DNA of 64,000 bases from CAJPQU01 sp052170475 (GCA_052170475.1 JBQNAL010000001.1:179689-243688), one strand, 5' to 3'. Counted from the first letter of the stretch, positions 26,423-35,483 are shown. Notes: generated from the letters alone by a model not told the origin. Translations and numbers: made by a program.

Positions 26423-26719
26423 ATGAAAAAAGCGATGTGGGCGGTTTTGGTGGTTGTCTGGCTGTTTTTTTTCTCCCCTTTTCATTTGACGAACGCTTAT
26501 CTGCGCAGCGGTGCTTTCGATACGGTGACGGTAGAGCGTCGGGACACGGTCTGGCAGATTGCAGGACGCTATACGACGGATGAAGGGAACATGCGGGCGC
26601 TGGTGGAGGCCATCATTGAGGTGAACGCGCTGTCGCCTGACGGGGTGATCCGCCCCGGGCAGCGGCTTCGTGTGCCGGTCTTAAAGTCGGAGAAAGAGCC
26701 GCAGTTTGCAACTCGTTAA
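26423..26719 (+). CDS. YneA-like LysM protein, probable SOS cell-division inhibitor
   Basis: A 98-residue protein: one N-terminal membrane or signal segment (residues 2-20) and then a single LysM domain. The domain starts FDTVTVERRDTVWQIAGRY and ends with VIRPGQRLRVPV, as LysM domains do. Size and layout match YneA, which binds peptidoglycan and delays division after DNA damage in Bacillus. The two perfect LexA boxes in its promoter support this directly. AAGGAG precedes the ATG. Unlike the usual yneA arrangement, lexA is not the divergent neighbour. Being another LysM protein is possible, but the SOS context favours division control. Confidence 0.75.
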   Translation: MKKAMWAVLVVVWLFFFSPFHLTNAYLRSGAFDTVTVERRDTVWQIAGRYTTDEGNMRALVEAIIEVNALSPDGVIRPGQRLRVPVLKSEKEPQFATR

Positions 26720-26792
26720 AAAGGTCGCTGGCATCAGGTTTTTATGGCGCGGCGATTTGCCGTTGAGCGGAAAAGAAATCATCGGCGGCGGG

Positions 26793-26821
26793 TTTACTTT
26801 ATGGGCGATAGGTGCTATAAT
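26793..26821 (+). promoter_or_regulatory. Promoter of the rimP-nusA-infB operon
   Basis: TTTACT (26793-26798), 17 bases, then TGC-TATAAT (26816-26821). It is the only clear promoter before rimP. Confidence 0.65.
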
Positions 26822-26843
26822 AGCATTAAATTAAGTGTATTGG

Positions 26844-26871
26844 TAAAGAGTGGGTGGGAACCCACTCTTTA
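26844..26871 (+). promoter_or_regulatory. Leader hairpin upstream of rimP
   Basis: TAAAGAGTGGGT pairs perfectly with ACCCACTCTTTA over a GGGA loop, in the 5' leader of rimP. A GAGUGGG/CCCACUC hairpin is a known feature of Firmicute rimP leaders, and it could attenuate the operon. Confidence 0.65.
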
Positions 26872-26937
26872 CTCTTATGTGAGGGCGGACATTTAACAGG
26901 CGCCATGGCGTTTCGTTTGATGCGGGGAGGCGAGTGT

Positions 26938-27384
26938 ATGGCGGGCTATGTGGAGACGGCAGTGGAGAAGATCGCATCGGAGCTTCTCTCCGGCAGCGAC
27001 ATGGAATTAGTGGATGTGGAGTACGTCAAAGAACGCGACTGGTATCTGCGTGTTTTTGTGGATAAGCATGGGGGCATGGGACTCGAGGATTGTCAGCACC
27101 TCAGCGAGCTGTTGGAGAAGAAGTTGGACGAGGGGGATGTGGTGCCGGAGCATTACATTTTGGAAGTGTCGTCGCCGGGACTGGATCGCGTCCTCAAGAA
27201 GGCGCGGGATTTTGTCCGTGAGATGGGGAAGATGGTGGATGTGACCCTTTATGCGCCGCTTGATGGGGAGAAACTTCTCACCGGCGCTTTGAGCGCTTGC
27301 GACGACGATTTTTTGACTTTGGCGGATCGTTCGCCGATCCCTCGGGAGAAGATCGCGCAAGTGCGTTTACATATTGATTTATAA
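26938..27384 (+). CDS. rimP: Ribosome maturation factor RimP
   Basis: A 148-residue RimP, needed for 30S subunit maturation. Family blocks visible: ELVDVEYVKERDWYLRVFVD, GLEDCQHLSELLEKKLD, YILEVSSPGLDRVLKK, and an SH3-like C-terminus. The ATG at 26938 has GGGAGG 9 bases upstream; the longer open frame begins inside the leader hairpin region and is rejected. It is first in the nusA-infB operon and 20 bases before nusA. Confidence 0.95.
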   Translation: MAGYVETAVEKIASELLSGSDMELVDVEYVKERDWYLRVFVDKHGGMGLEDCQHLSELLEKKLDEGDVVPEHYILEVSSPGLDRVLKKARDFVREMGKMVDVTLYAPLDGEKLLTGALSACDDDFLTLADRSPIPREKIAQVRLHIDL

Positions 27385-27404
27385 AGTACGGGAGGATATG
27401 GATC

Positions 27405-28565
27405 TTGATTAAGAGAAGCAGAGGCAAAGCGAAGAAAAAAGTACAGGAGATCGATAAGGGGCAGGCCTTCATGGAGGCGTTTGAAGCCTTGGGAAGGGAA
27501 CGGGGGATTTCGCCGGAGGTACTCTTCGACGCGATTGAGGCGGCGCTGACATCGGCGTATCATCGCAATTTCAGCTCGGCACAGAACGTGCGGGTGGCGA
27601 TGGATCGGGGAACTTTCGACTATCATGTGTACGCACTGAAAACCATCGTCGAGGAGGTGACGAATGGGATCACGGAGATTTCTTTGGACGAGGCTCGCCA
27701 GATCAACTCGGCCTATGAGGTGGGGGACGTCGTTGAGCAGGAGGTGACCCCGGCGAATTTCGGACGCATCGCGGCGCAGACCGCCAAGCAGGTGGTGGTG
27801 CAGCGCATCCGCGAAGCGGAGCGGGGCAATATCTACGATGAATTTTCCAGTCGTGCCAGCGACATCCTGAACGGAACGGTGCAGCGGGTGGAGAATCGCA
27901 ATGTGTACATTGATTTAGGCAAGACGGAAGCGCTTCTTCCGGCGGCGGAGCAGATCGAAGGGGAAGTGTACCGTCATGGGGATCGGATCAAGGCGTATAT
28001 CTTGGAGGTGCGAAAGACGTCCAAGGGACCGCAGATCACGGTTTCTCGCACGCATCCGGGGCTTTTGAAGCGGCTCTTTGAGCTTGAGGTGCCGGAGATA
28101 CAGGATGGGATTGTGGAGATTAAGTCCGTGGCACGGGAATCAGGGATGCGCTCGAAGATCGCGGTCTTTTCCCGCGAGGAGGACGTGGATCCCGTGGGCG
28201 CCTGCGTCGGCCATAAGGGGCTCCGGGTGCAGGCCATCGTGAACGAATTGCGGGATGAGAAGATCGACATCGTGAAGTGGAACGCCGATCCCGCGCACTA
28301 CATCGCCAATGCCTTAAGCCCGGCGAAGGTGGTGTCCGTGGCCGTCAAGGGGGATGAGAAAGTTTCCCGCGTCGTGGTGCCGGATTATCAGCTTTCCTTG
28401 GCCATCGGCAAGGAGGGGCAGAACGCCCGCTTGGCGGCGAAGCTGACCGGATGGAAGATCGACATCAAGAGCGAATCGCAAGCGGCGGATGAGGCGTTGG
28501 ATGACGATATGGATGTGGTGGAGGTCACCGGCGAAGCGTCTTTTTCCGCTGAAGGGGACATGTGA
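27405..28565 (+). CDS. nusA: Transcription factor NusA
   Basis: A 386-residue NusA, which binds RNA polymerase and modulates pausing, termination and antitermination. It has an N-terminal RNAP-binding domain, an S1 domain (DILNGTVQRVENRNVYIDLG, about 150-225) and two KH domains (GACVGHKGLRVQAI and LAIGKEGQNARLAA). It lacks the C-terminal acidic repeats of enterobacteria, as in Firmicutes. A TTG start with GGGAGG 10 bases upstream gives a lysine-rich extension of about 20 residues; an ATG at 27471 would give the more usual N-terminus. Its stop overlaps the rnpM start region. Confidence 0.96.
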   Translation: MIKRSRGKAKKKVQEIDKGQAFMEAFEALGRERGISPEVLFDAIEAALTSAYHRNFSSAQNVRVAMDRGTFDYHVYALKTIVEEVTNGITEISLDEARQINSAYEVGDVVEQEVTPANFGRIAAQTAKQVVVQRIREAERGNIYDEFSSRASDILNGTVQRVENRNVYIDLGKTEALLPAAEQIEGEVYRHGDRIKAYILEVRKTSKGPQITVSRTHPGLLKRLFELEVPEIQDGIVEIKSVARESGMRSKIAVFSREEDVDPVGACVGHKGLRVQAIVNELRDEKIDIVKWNADPAHYIANALSPAKVVSVAVKGDEKVSRVVVPDYQLSLAIGKEGQNARLAAKLTGWKIDIKSESQAADEALDDDMDVVEVTGEASFSAEGDM

Positions 28566-28840
28566 TGAACGGCAAGAAGAAAATTCCCCAGCGCCTTTGC
28601 CTCGGCTGCCAAACCGTTCAGCCGAAGAAGGAGTTGGTGCGCATCGTCCGCAGCCCGGAAGGGGTGTTTTCCGTTGATTTTACGGGGAAAAAGCCAGGGC
28701 GGGGGGCTTACGTTTGCCATAACGCGGCATGTTTTGATGCGGCGGTGAAGGCGCGGCGCTTCACGAAGGCGTTCCAAGGGCCGGTGGACGACGAGGTGTT
28801 GGCACAGTTGCGGGCAGAGCTCTTGGGGACACAGGGGTGA
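28565..28840 (+). CDS. rnpM: YlxR/RnpM family protein (DUF448)
   Basis: A 91-residue basic protein with the DUF448 pattern: PQRLCLGCQTVQPKKELVRI, then DFTGKKPGRGAYVCHNAACF. The CxxC and C-C pairs are present. YlxR, recently named RnpM, binds RNase P RNA and modulates its activity in Bacillus. The ATG at 28565 overlaps the nusA stop and has AAGGGG upstream. The position between nusA and ylxQ is the standard Firmicute order. Confidence 0.92.
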   Translation: MNGKKKIPQRLCLGCQTVQPKKELVRIVRSPEGVFSVDFTGKKPGRGAYVCHNAACFDAAVKARRFTKAFQGPVDDEVLAQLRAELLGTQG

Positions 28841-28844
28841 CGAT

Positions 28845-29156
28845 GTGGGCAAAGGGCGTATGGAAGACCTCTTGAGTATGGCGCAGCGAGCTGGGAAGGT
28901 CGCTTCCGGTGATTTTGCGGTACAGAAGGCGCTTTCCGCTGGACTTTCGAAGCTGCTTCTCGTCGCGACGGACGTTTCCGTGGAGACGAAGGAGAAGTAC
29001 GGGCGGTTGGCAGCGCAGCATGGCGTCAAACTTGTGGAATGTCTGACGAAGGATGCGTTGGGGCATTGTTTAGGGAAGGAATATCGAGCCGTGGCGGCTC
29101 TTTTAGATAGAGGGTTCAGTGAAGCGCTGGAAAAGCGCATGGAAGGTGAAGGTTAG
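28845..29156 (+). CDS. ylxQ: L7Ae-family RNA-binding protein YlxQ
   Basis: A 103-residue L7Ae/L30e-fold protein (LLSMAQRAGKVASGDFAV, then KLLLVATDVS, then VECLTKDALGHCLG). It probably binds kink-turn RNA; its role is not well defined. A GTG start has AGGGG upstream in the end of rnpM, and an ATG 15 bases later is an alternative. It lies between rnpM and infB, as in Bacillus. Confidence 0.88.
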   Translation: MGKGRMEDLLSMAQRAGKVASGDFAVQKALSAGLSKLLLVATDVSVETKEKYGRLAAQHGVKLVECLTKDALGHCLGKEYRAVAALLDRGFSEALEKRMEGEG

Positions 29157-29175
29157 GATTTTCGGAGGTGGCGCT

Positions 29176-31854
29176 ATGTCAAAATATAGAGTGTATGAGC
29201 TGGCGAAAGAATTTAAGACGGAGAGCAAGGTCGTTTTGCATCTCTTGGAGCGAAACGGTCACGCCGTAAAAAATCACATGAGCAGCGTGGGGGATACAGA
29301 GCGGGAAATGCTGCGGAACATTTTCAGTGGTGATGCGGCACGGCAAACAGCGGAGAAAAAGAAAGAGGAGCCGTCGAAAACGGAGAAACCGGCAGAGAAA
29401 ACACAGCGCCCACCGGAAAAGAAGGGCGATGGTTCCGGTCAGGGCGCTGATCATCAGCGCTCGGCATCGCATGGGGGCGCTGGACGTGGCGGCAGCCACA
29501 TGGGGCAGAGCAGCCACGCGCCGCAGAATGGACATGGTCAGCACAGCGGGGAACGATCCGCCGTGCGTCCGGGGCAGGGGCGTGCGGGCGATGGCGTCCG
29601 TCGGGGAGAGAGCGGTGCTCGCCCCAATCGCCCCAATCAGGACAATCGCGGCGCGATGAATCGCGTCGGCGGCAACCGCCCGAGTGGTAGCAGTGTCAAT
29701 CGCCCGGCGGCGGGCGGACGCCCGCAAGGCGGATATGGCAGCGGTGCGGCGCGCCCCGTGGGCAATCGGCCGGCGGGTGCCAATGGGACGGGCAAGAGCG
29801 GCGGTCAGCGCCCCGGTGGCGATGCACGTTCTCGGAGCGGCAGCGGCAGCGGGGATGCCAATCGTCGGGGACGCGACAACAGTAACAGCGGGCGCGGCAA
29901 TGCTTTTCGGGGCAAGAGCGGCCAAGGCGACAATCGCGGCGGCGCTTTTGCCAAGAACAATAGCAGCAATAACAATAACAATCGCGGCGGGCGGCGCAAT
30001 CGAAAAAATCGTAACCAAGCGCCGGTGCAGCCCAAAATGGAGATTGCCCGACCCAAGAACATCAAGGTCGGCGAGACCATCGCCGTCAAGGATTTGGCCA
30101 GCAAGATGAGCTACACGGCGGCGGAGGTCGTGAAAAAGCTGTTTTTGATGGGGGTTATGGCGACCATCAATCAGGAGATCGATTACGACACGGCGGCCTT
30201 GGTGGCCAGCGAGTTTGGCGTCACGGCGGAAGCGTTGCCGCCGGAGGTCGATCCGACGGAGATCCCGGACATTCAGGACGATCCGAAGACGCTGGTGCTT
30301 CGTCCGCCGGTGGTCACGGTCATGGGTCATGTGGATCACGGCAAGACGTCCCTCTTGGATGCCATTCGGAAAAGCTCGGTATCTGCGCATGAAGCGGGCG
30401 GGATTACGCAGCGGATCGGCGCGTATCAAGTGAATTGCAAGGGGAAGAAGATCGTCTTCTTGGATACACCGGGGCATGAGGCCTTCACGGCCATGCGGGC
30501 GCGAGGCGCGCAGGTCACGGATGTCGCCGTCTTGGTGGTGGCGGCGGACGACGGCGTGATGCCGCAGACGATTGAGGCCATCCACCACGCACAGGCGGCG
30601 AAAGTTCCCATCATCGTAGCGATCAATAAGATGGATAAGCCCGGGGCGAACCCAGAGCGCGTGAAAAAGGAACTGATGGAACATGAATTAGTCCCGGAAG
30701 AATGGGGCGGCGAGACCATCATGGTGCCGGTTTCCGCGAAAAAAGAGATGGGGATCGATGACCTTTTGGAAATGATCCTTTTGGTGGCCGAGGTGCAGGA
30801 ACTCAAGGCCAACCCGAACCGTGAAGCCCGAGGCGTCATCATCGAGGCGCAGCTTGACAAGGGGCGTGGCCCCGTGGCTACTGTGCTGGTACAGAGTGGG
30901 ACGCTGCGCGTCGGCGATTCCATCGTGGCCGGGACGACCTTTGGCAAGGTGCGTGCCATGGTCAATGACCGGGGGGAGACGGTGCGCAAAGCGCCGCCCT
31001 CCATGCCGGTGGAGGTGCTTGGCCTTTCGGATGTCCCCGAGGCGGGGGATCAGCTAGCCGCTTTGGAAGAAAAATTGGCTCGCTCCATCGCGGAAAAGCG
31101 CATTGAAAAGCACCGCAATGAGCTCATCAAATCGAAGAAGGTCTCCCTTGACGATCTCTTCCAGCAGATTCAGGAAGGCAGTATTAAGGATCTTAATATC
31201 GTCATCAAGGCCGATGTGCATGGTTCTGTCGAGGCCTTGACCGGCTCTCTCTTGGCGCTCAATAAGAACGATGAGGTGCGGGTCAGTATCGTTCATTCCG
31301 GCGTGGGCGCGGTCAACGAGTCAGACATCATGCTGGCCTCCGCCGCCAACGCCATCATCATTGCGTTCAACGTGCGCCCTGACGCTAACGCCCGTCGGGT
31401 GGCAGATGCTGAGAGCGTCGATATTCGTACCTATCAGGTCATCTACGACGCACTCAACGATGTGAAGGCCGCGATGTCCGGCATGTTGGCGCCGAAGTTC
31501 AAGGAAGTCATTCAGGGTAAGGTGGAGATTCGGCAGGTTCTAAAGTTCGCGAAAATGTTGGTTGCTGGTTCCTATGTCTTGGAAGGCAAGGTGATGAACA
31601 ATTCCAAGATCCGCCTGCTGCGGGACAACGTGGTCGTGCTGGATGGGGAGATCGATTCCCTGCGCCGGTTCAAGGACGACGTGAAAGAAGTGGCCGCAGG
31701 CTACGAGTGCGGCCTCACCATCAAGGACTTCCGGGACTTCAAGGAAGGGGACATCTTAGAGGTGTACAGCATGGAAGAGGTCTCGACGTCCATTGCGGAG
31801 GCCAATGCGCGGGCGGCGGAGCGGCGCGGACAGTCCGCAGAGGGCGACGACTGA
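29176..31854 (+). CDS. infB: Translation initiation factor IF-2
   Basis: An 892-residue IF-2, the GTPase that places initiator tRNA on the ribosome. The N-terminal IF2 helical domain (MSKYRVYELAKEFKTESKVV) is followed by a low-complexity region (about 55-285) rich in Gly, Arg, Asn and Gln. Then come the second IF2-N domain, the G domain (G1 GHVDHGKTS at about 384, G3 DTPGHEAF, G4 NKMD), and the C-terminal fMet-tRNA domains. GGAGG precedes the ATG at 29176; the longer frame starts inside ylxQ. The Asn/Gly/Arg composition of the linker is notable. Confidence 0.97.
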   Translation: MSKYRVYELAKEFKTESKVVLHLLERNGHAVKNHMSSVGDTEREMLRNIFSGDAARQTAEKKKEEPSKTEKPAEKTQRPPEKKGDGSGQGADHQRSASHGGAGRGGSHMGQSSHAPQNGHGQHSGERSAVRPGQGRAGDGVRRGESGARPNRPNQDNRGAMNRVGGNRPSGSSVNRPAAGGRPQGGYGSGAARPVGNRPAGANGTGKSGGQRPGGDARSRSGSGSGDANRRGRDNSNSGRGNAFRGKSGQGDNRGGAFAKNNSSNNNNNRGGRRNRKNRNQAPVQPKMEIARPKNIKVGETIAVKDLASKMSYTAAEVVKKLFLMGVMATINQEIDYDTAALVASEFGVTAEALPPEVDPTEIPDIQDDPKTLVLRPPVVTVMGHVDHGKTSLLDAIRKSSVSAHEAGGITQRIGAYQVNCKGKKIVFLDTPGHEAFTAMRARGAQVTDVAVLVVAADDGVMPQTIEAIHHAQAAKVPIIVAINKMDKPGANPERVKKELMEHELVPEEWGGETIMVPVSAKKEMGIDDLLEMILLVAEVQELKANPNREARGVIIEAQLDKGRGPVATVLVQSGTLRVGDSIVAGTTFGKVRAMVNDRGETVRKAPPSMPVEVLGLSDVPEAGDQLAALEEKLARSIAEKRIEKHRNELIKSKKVSLDDLFQQIQEGSIKDLNIVIKADVHGSVEALTGSLLALNKNDEVRVSIVHSGVGAVNESDIMLASAANAIIIAFNVRPDANARRVADAESVDIRTYQVIYDALNDVKAAMSGMLAPKFKEVIQGKVEIRQVLKFAKMLVAGSYVLEGKVMNNSKIRLLRDNVVVLDGEIDSLRRFKDDVKEVAAGYECGLTIKDFRDFKEGDILEVYSMEEVSTSIAEANARAAERRGQSAEGDD

Positions 31855-31869
31855 GAAGGGAAGTTGGCC

Positions 31870-32211
31870 ATGGGACAGCTACGCATGGAAAAAGTGCAGG
31901 AGCTGATGAAACAGGAGATCAGCAAGATCATCCTGCAAGACCTGAAGGATCCGCGCATCGGGTTTGTGACGGTGACGGCGGTGGACGTTTCCAGCGATTT
32001 ACGCAACGCGAGAATTTATGTCAGCTTGATGGGCAGTGATCAGCAGATCGCCGATTGCTGGCGGGGTCTGAAAAGCTCGCTGGGCTTTTTGCGGCGGGAG
32101 GTGGGTCATCGCGTCCGCCTTCGCTATACGCCGGAGCTGACGCTGGAGCTCGATAAGTCGGTGGATTATAGCGTCCACATTCAGGAACTTTTGCAGAAGA
32201 TACGGACGTAA
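31870..32211 (+). CDS. rbfA: Ribosome-binding factor A
   Basis: A 113-residue RbfA with the KH-like fold used in 16S rRNA 5'-end maturation. Motifs: RMEKVQELMKQEISKIILQD, LKDPRIGFVTVTAVDVSSDL, and ARIYVSLMG. The ATG at 31870 is 13 bases after the infB stop with a GAAGGGAAG site. Length and position between infB and nrnA are standard. Confidence 0.95.
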   Translation: MGQLRMEKVQELMKQEISKIILQDLKDPRIGFVTVTAVDVSSDLRNARIYVSLMGSDQQIADCWRGLKSSLGFLRREVGHRVRLRYTPELTLELDKSVDYSVHIQELLQKIRT

Positions 32212-32319
32212 GAATAAAATGAAGTCTGTCTGATGGGCGCAGTGAGAGCAGAACCGCTGCGCCAACAGGACGGGTTGTTTCTATTTGTGCTTTTTTTAGA
32301 AAGAAGAGGAATAATCAGT

Positions 32320-33267
32320 ATGAAGATCACCATGGAAGAAGCGGCGGCGTACCTCACGCAGGGACAGAGTTTTTTGATCACGGCGCATGTCAATCCCGAC
32401 GGGGATGCCATTGGCTCTGCGCTTGGACTGCAAGCGTACTTGCGGCGGCAGGGAAAGGTGGCGGAGGTCTTCATCGACGACGATCTTCCGCGCCATCTTT
32501 CGTTTATGCCGGGCTTTTCCGACATCCGCCGTCCTGATGGGGTTGACAGGAAGAGCGACTTTTTAGTCGTTTTGGACACGGACACCAGCCGCATCGGCGA
32601 GGTGGCGAAATGTGCGCCGGGGGCTAAAATTCTCAACATTGATCATCATATTTCCAATGATGAAAAGGCGGATTACCTTTACTTGGCGAAACGGTCGGCG
32701 ACGGCGGAGATGATCTTTGAGATTTTGGATTCCTTGGGTGCGGAGTTTCCCTTAGACGTGGCGATTCCCCTTTATGTGGGGGTGGCGACGGATACGGGGT
32801 TTTTCCGCTACTCGAATACGACTCCCTTGACCATGCGGGTCGGCGGACGGCTGCTGGAGGCGGGGATCTGCCCGAGTGACATATCGGAGACGCTTGAATT
32901 GCGTCCCTTGGCGGTGGTCAAGGGACAGGCGGCGGTACTTGACACGTTAGAGCTTTTCGCCGAAGGGCGGGTCGCTGGCATCTTTTTGGACAAGGCCTTC
33001 GCCGACCAAATGGAAACGACGGACAGCTTCATCGATCTCATTCGGGTCATTGAAGGGGTAGAGATCGCTGTTCTCATCAAGGAAGTAGAGGAACGGCGCT
33101 GCCGGGTGAGCATTCGCTCGAAGGGCATCAACGTCAGCGACATCGCGGTGCGCTTTGGTGGTGGAGGTCATATCCGCGCTGCGGGCTGTACGCTCAATAT
33201 GACGCTAGCGGAGGCGAAGGCCGCTCTCTTGCCGGCGTTGGCGGAAGCGGTGGCGAAAGAACCGTGA
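32320..33267 (+). CDS. nrnA: DHH-family nanoRNase/pAp phosphatase NrnA
   Basis: A 315-residue DHH-DHHA1 phosphoesterase that degrades nanoRNA and 3'-phosphoadenosine 5'-phosphate. Metal motifs: NPDGDAIGS (residues about 25-33), a DTD segment, the DHH motif in NIDHHISN, and the DHHA1 glycine motif GGGGHIRAAG near the C-terminus. The ATG at 32320 has AGAGGA upstream; a longer frame begins in the 108-base gap after rbfA. The stop overlaps truB by GTGA. Confidence 0.93.
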   Translation: MKITMEEAAAYLTQGQSFLITAHVNPDGDAIGSALGLQAYLRRQGKVAEVFIDDDLPRHLSFMPGFSDIRRPDGVDRKSDFLVVLDTDTSRIGEVAKCAPGAKILNIDHHISNDEKADYLYLAKRSATAEMIFEILDSLGAEFPLDVAIPLYVGVATDTGFFRYSNTTPLTMRVGGRLLEAGICPSDISETLELRPLAVVKGQAAVLDTLELFAEGRVAGIFLDKAFADQMETTDSFIDLIRVIEGVEIAVLIKEVEERRCRVSIRSKGINVSDIAVRFGGGGHIRAAGCTLNMTLAEAKAALLPALAEAVAKEP

Positions 33268-34142
33268 AGGACGGATTTCTCAATGTGTTAAAGCCGCCGG
33301 GGATGACCTCTCATGATGTGGTGGGCTTTGTCCGGCGCACGCTGGACGTGAAGAAGGCTGGTCATGCGGGGACGCTCGATCCCGGTGCGGCGGGGGTGCT
33401 TCCCGTGGCGGTGGGGCGCGCGACGCGCCTTTTGGAATATCTGCATAGCGTAGATAAATCGTATCGGGCGGAGCTTCGCTTTGGTATGGCGACGGATAGC
33501 GACGATGATTTGGGCAGCGTGGTGGAAGCGCGGTGGGATTTTGTCATGCCGGAGGGCGCAGCCATAGCGTCGGCGGTGCGCTCTTTGACAGGGAAGATAC
33601 GCCAGAGGCCGCCCCTCTATTCGGCGGTGAAGATCGGTGGCCGCCGCGCCTGCGATTTGGCGCGGACGCACCATCCCGTCACCTTGGCTGCCCGCGAAGT
33701 GGAGATTTACCGATTGGAAGTCGCAGGGCAGGGGGAAGATACCTTGCTCTTGGATGTGGATTGCTCCAAGGGGACATACATCCGCGCCCTTTGTCGGGAT
33801 TTGGGGGCGGCGCTGGACATTCCGGCAACCATGTCCTTTTTGGTGCGGCGGCGGGTGGGTGCGTTTCACCTTGAAGCTGCGCACAGCTTAGAAGAACTTG
33901 GCGATTTAGGGGAAGCGGCGGTAAAAGCGCCGGAACTTTACCTCGGTCATTTGCCCCGCTATACCTTACCGGCGGCGCGGGCAGCTGCTTTCACCCGTGG
34001 GCTTTCCACGCACGATCCTCACTATGACGGAGCGGCGGGTTCTTTGGCGGTCTACGGAGCGGAAGATTTTTTAGGGGTCGGGCATTATGAGGCGGAAAGC
34101 GCTTCGATTGTGCCGGATAAAGTGTATCGTATTCCTGTTTGA
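33264..34142 (+). CDS. truB: tRNA pseudouridine-55 synthase TruB
   Basis: A 292-residue TruB. N-terminal FLNVLKPPGMTSHDVV and the catalytic-aspartate motif HAGTLDPGAAGVLPV are seen at residues 34-48. C-terminal extension lengths are normal. The GTG start overlaps the nrnA stop by four bases, so translation is coupled. It modifies U55 of tRNA in the cytosol. Confidence 0.96.
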   Translation: MKDGFLNVLKPPGMTSHDVVGFVRRTLDVKKAGHAGTLDPGAAGVLPVAVGRATRLLEYLHSVDKSYRAELRFGMATDSDDDLGSVVEARWDFVMPEGAAIASAVRSLTGKIRQRPPLYSAVKIGGRRACDLARTHHPVTLAAREVEIYRLEVAGQGEDTLLLDVDCSKGTYIRALCRDLGAALDIPATMSFLVRRRVGAFHLEAAHSLEELGDLGEAAVKAPELYLGHLPRYTLPAARAAAFTRGLSTHDPHYDGAAGSLAVYGAEDFLGVGHYEAESASIVPDKVYRIPV

Positions 34143-34161
34143 TGGAATGGATGGTTTTAGG

Positions 34162-35088
34162 ATGTATGTATGGGAAACCATAGACGACTTGCCAGCGGAT
34201 TGGCGTCATGGCGCCATCGCCTTGGGAATGTTCGACGGGCTTCATGTGGGGCATCAGCAGGTGATTCGAAGGGCGGTGACCTTGGCGGCGGCCGAAGGGA
34301 TTCCTGCCGTGGCGCTGACCTTTCGCAATCATCCCTTGTCGGTGGTCGCGCCGGAAAGGGTACCGCTTTATCTTGAAACGCCGAAAGAACGGCGGGAAAT
34401 CATGGAGCGTTTTGGGGTGGAGGGGTTGGTGGAGCTTTCCTTTACCACTGACTTGGCGCATATGACCCCCATGGCGTTTCTGACGTGGCTCGCCAAGACG
34501 GCGGCGCCGGCCTTCTTGATCGTGGGTAGCAATTACTCCTTTGGCGACGGTGGGCGAGGCGATGGGGCATACCTACGCGAACAAGAGGGGCGCTTTGGGT
34601 ACCGCACGGAGGTCTGTCCCATGGTGGCGGTAGACGGAGAAACGGTGTCCAGTACGAAGATTCGCGATCTTCTTTCGCAGGGGGATTTGGCGAAGGTCAA
34701 TCGCTTTTTGGCGCGTCCCTTTGCCGTCAGCGGCATTGTCCGTCACGGGGACGCTCGGGGTCGGCGATTGGGGTTCCCCACGGCGAACATCGCCCTATCC
34801 CCAGCACGTGCCATGCTGGCGAACGGTGCTTATGCGGTGCGGGTACGCTTTACCGGGCGGGATCGCTTCGGCATCGCGAATATTGGCCATCATCCAACGT
34901 TTGGTGGAGAGGAGCGGCGGTTAGAGATTCATCTCTTGGACTTTGCTGGCGATCTTTATGATACCCTGCTGAAGGTAGAGTTTATCGCCCGCTTGCGGGA
35001 AGAACAGACCTTCCCCTCCGCACAGGCGCTTCAGCGCCAGCTCTGCGCCGATGAAGCGGCGGCACGGGAAATCTTTCATTTACAATAA
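34162..35088 (+). CDS. ribF: Bifunctional riboflavin kinase/FAD synthetase
   Basis: A 308-residue RibF making FMN and FAD from riboflavin. The N-terminal nucleotidyltransferase domain has GMFDGLHVGHQQV and VSSTKIRDLL. The C-terminal flavokinase domain has GRRLGFPTANI and ANIGHHPTFGG. The ATG at 34162 is preferred because the sequence begins MYVWETIDDLP as in homologues; an ATG at 34147 is also possible. It follows truB by 20 bases, the usual order. Confidence 0.94.
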   Translation: MYVWETIDDLPADWRHGAIALGMFDGLHVGHQQVIRRAVTLAAAEGIPAVALTFRNHPLSVVAPERVPLYLETPKERREIMERFGVEGLVELSFTTDLAHMTPMAFLTWLAKTAAPAFLIVGSNYSFGDGGRGDGAYLREQEGRFGYRTEVCPMVAVDGETVSSTKIRDLLSQGDLAKVNRFLARPFAVSGIVRHGDARGRRLGFPTANIALSPARAMLANGAYAVRVRFTGRDRFGIANIGHHPTFGGEERRLEIHLLDFAGDLYDTLLKVEFIARLREEQTFPSAQALQRQLCADEAAAREIFHLQ

Positions 35089-35107
35089 AAACGTTCCGTG
35101 CTATAAT
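35079..35107 (+). promoter_or_regulatory. rpsO promoter
   Basis: TTTACA (35079-35084), 17 bases, TATAAT (35102-35107), overlapping the end of ribF. It leaves a leader of about 95 bases before rpsO in which S15 could autoregulate, though I see no definite site. Confidence 0.75.
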
Positions 35108-35209
35108 ACGTCCTGTGCTAAAGGCACGATCCGCCGCGAAGACAGCGAAGCACTCCGACGCTGCCTTGGCGACTGGAAGATTTCATCGTAACACATAGGA
35201 GGAAAAGAC

Positions 35210-35476
35210 ATGTTATCACAGGAAGACAAGACAGCGCTCATCAAGCAGTACGCCGTGCATGAAGGGGATACGGGATCGCCGGAAGTGCAGATCGCGGTTC
35301 TCACCTCGCGCATCGCCTATTTGACGGAACATCTCAAGAGCCACAAGAAAGATCATCATTCTCGGCGCGGCCTCTTGAAGATGGTCGGTCATCGCCGTAG
35401 GCTCCTGAGCTACCTTTACAACAAGGACATCGAGCGCTATCGTTCCATCATTGCTAAGTTGGATCTGCGCAAGTAA
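35210..35476 (+). CDS. rpsO: 30S ribosomal protein S15
   Basis: An 88-residue S15, complete from MLSQEDKTALIKQYAVHEGDTGSPEVQIA to DIERYRSIIAKLDLRK, with the rRNA-binding HLKSHKKDHHSRRGLLKMV region. AGGAGG lies 7-8 bases before the ATG. It has its own promoter and terminator, and precedes pnp. Confidence 0.98.
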   Translation: MLSQEDKTALIKQYAVHEGDTGSPEVQIAVLTSRIAYLTEHLKSHKKDHHSRRGLLKMVGHRRRLLSYLYNKDIERYRSIIAKLDLRK

Positions 35477-35483
35477 GACATTG

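Noticed and set aside
29179..30684. 501-residue minus-strand open frame opposite infB
   Set aside because: It mirrors the low-complexity linker of IF-2 and shows no protein-like pattern.
35108..35209. S15 autoregulatory structure in the rpsO leader
   Set aside because: The leader length is suitable, but no pseudoknot or three-way junction could be recognised by eye.
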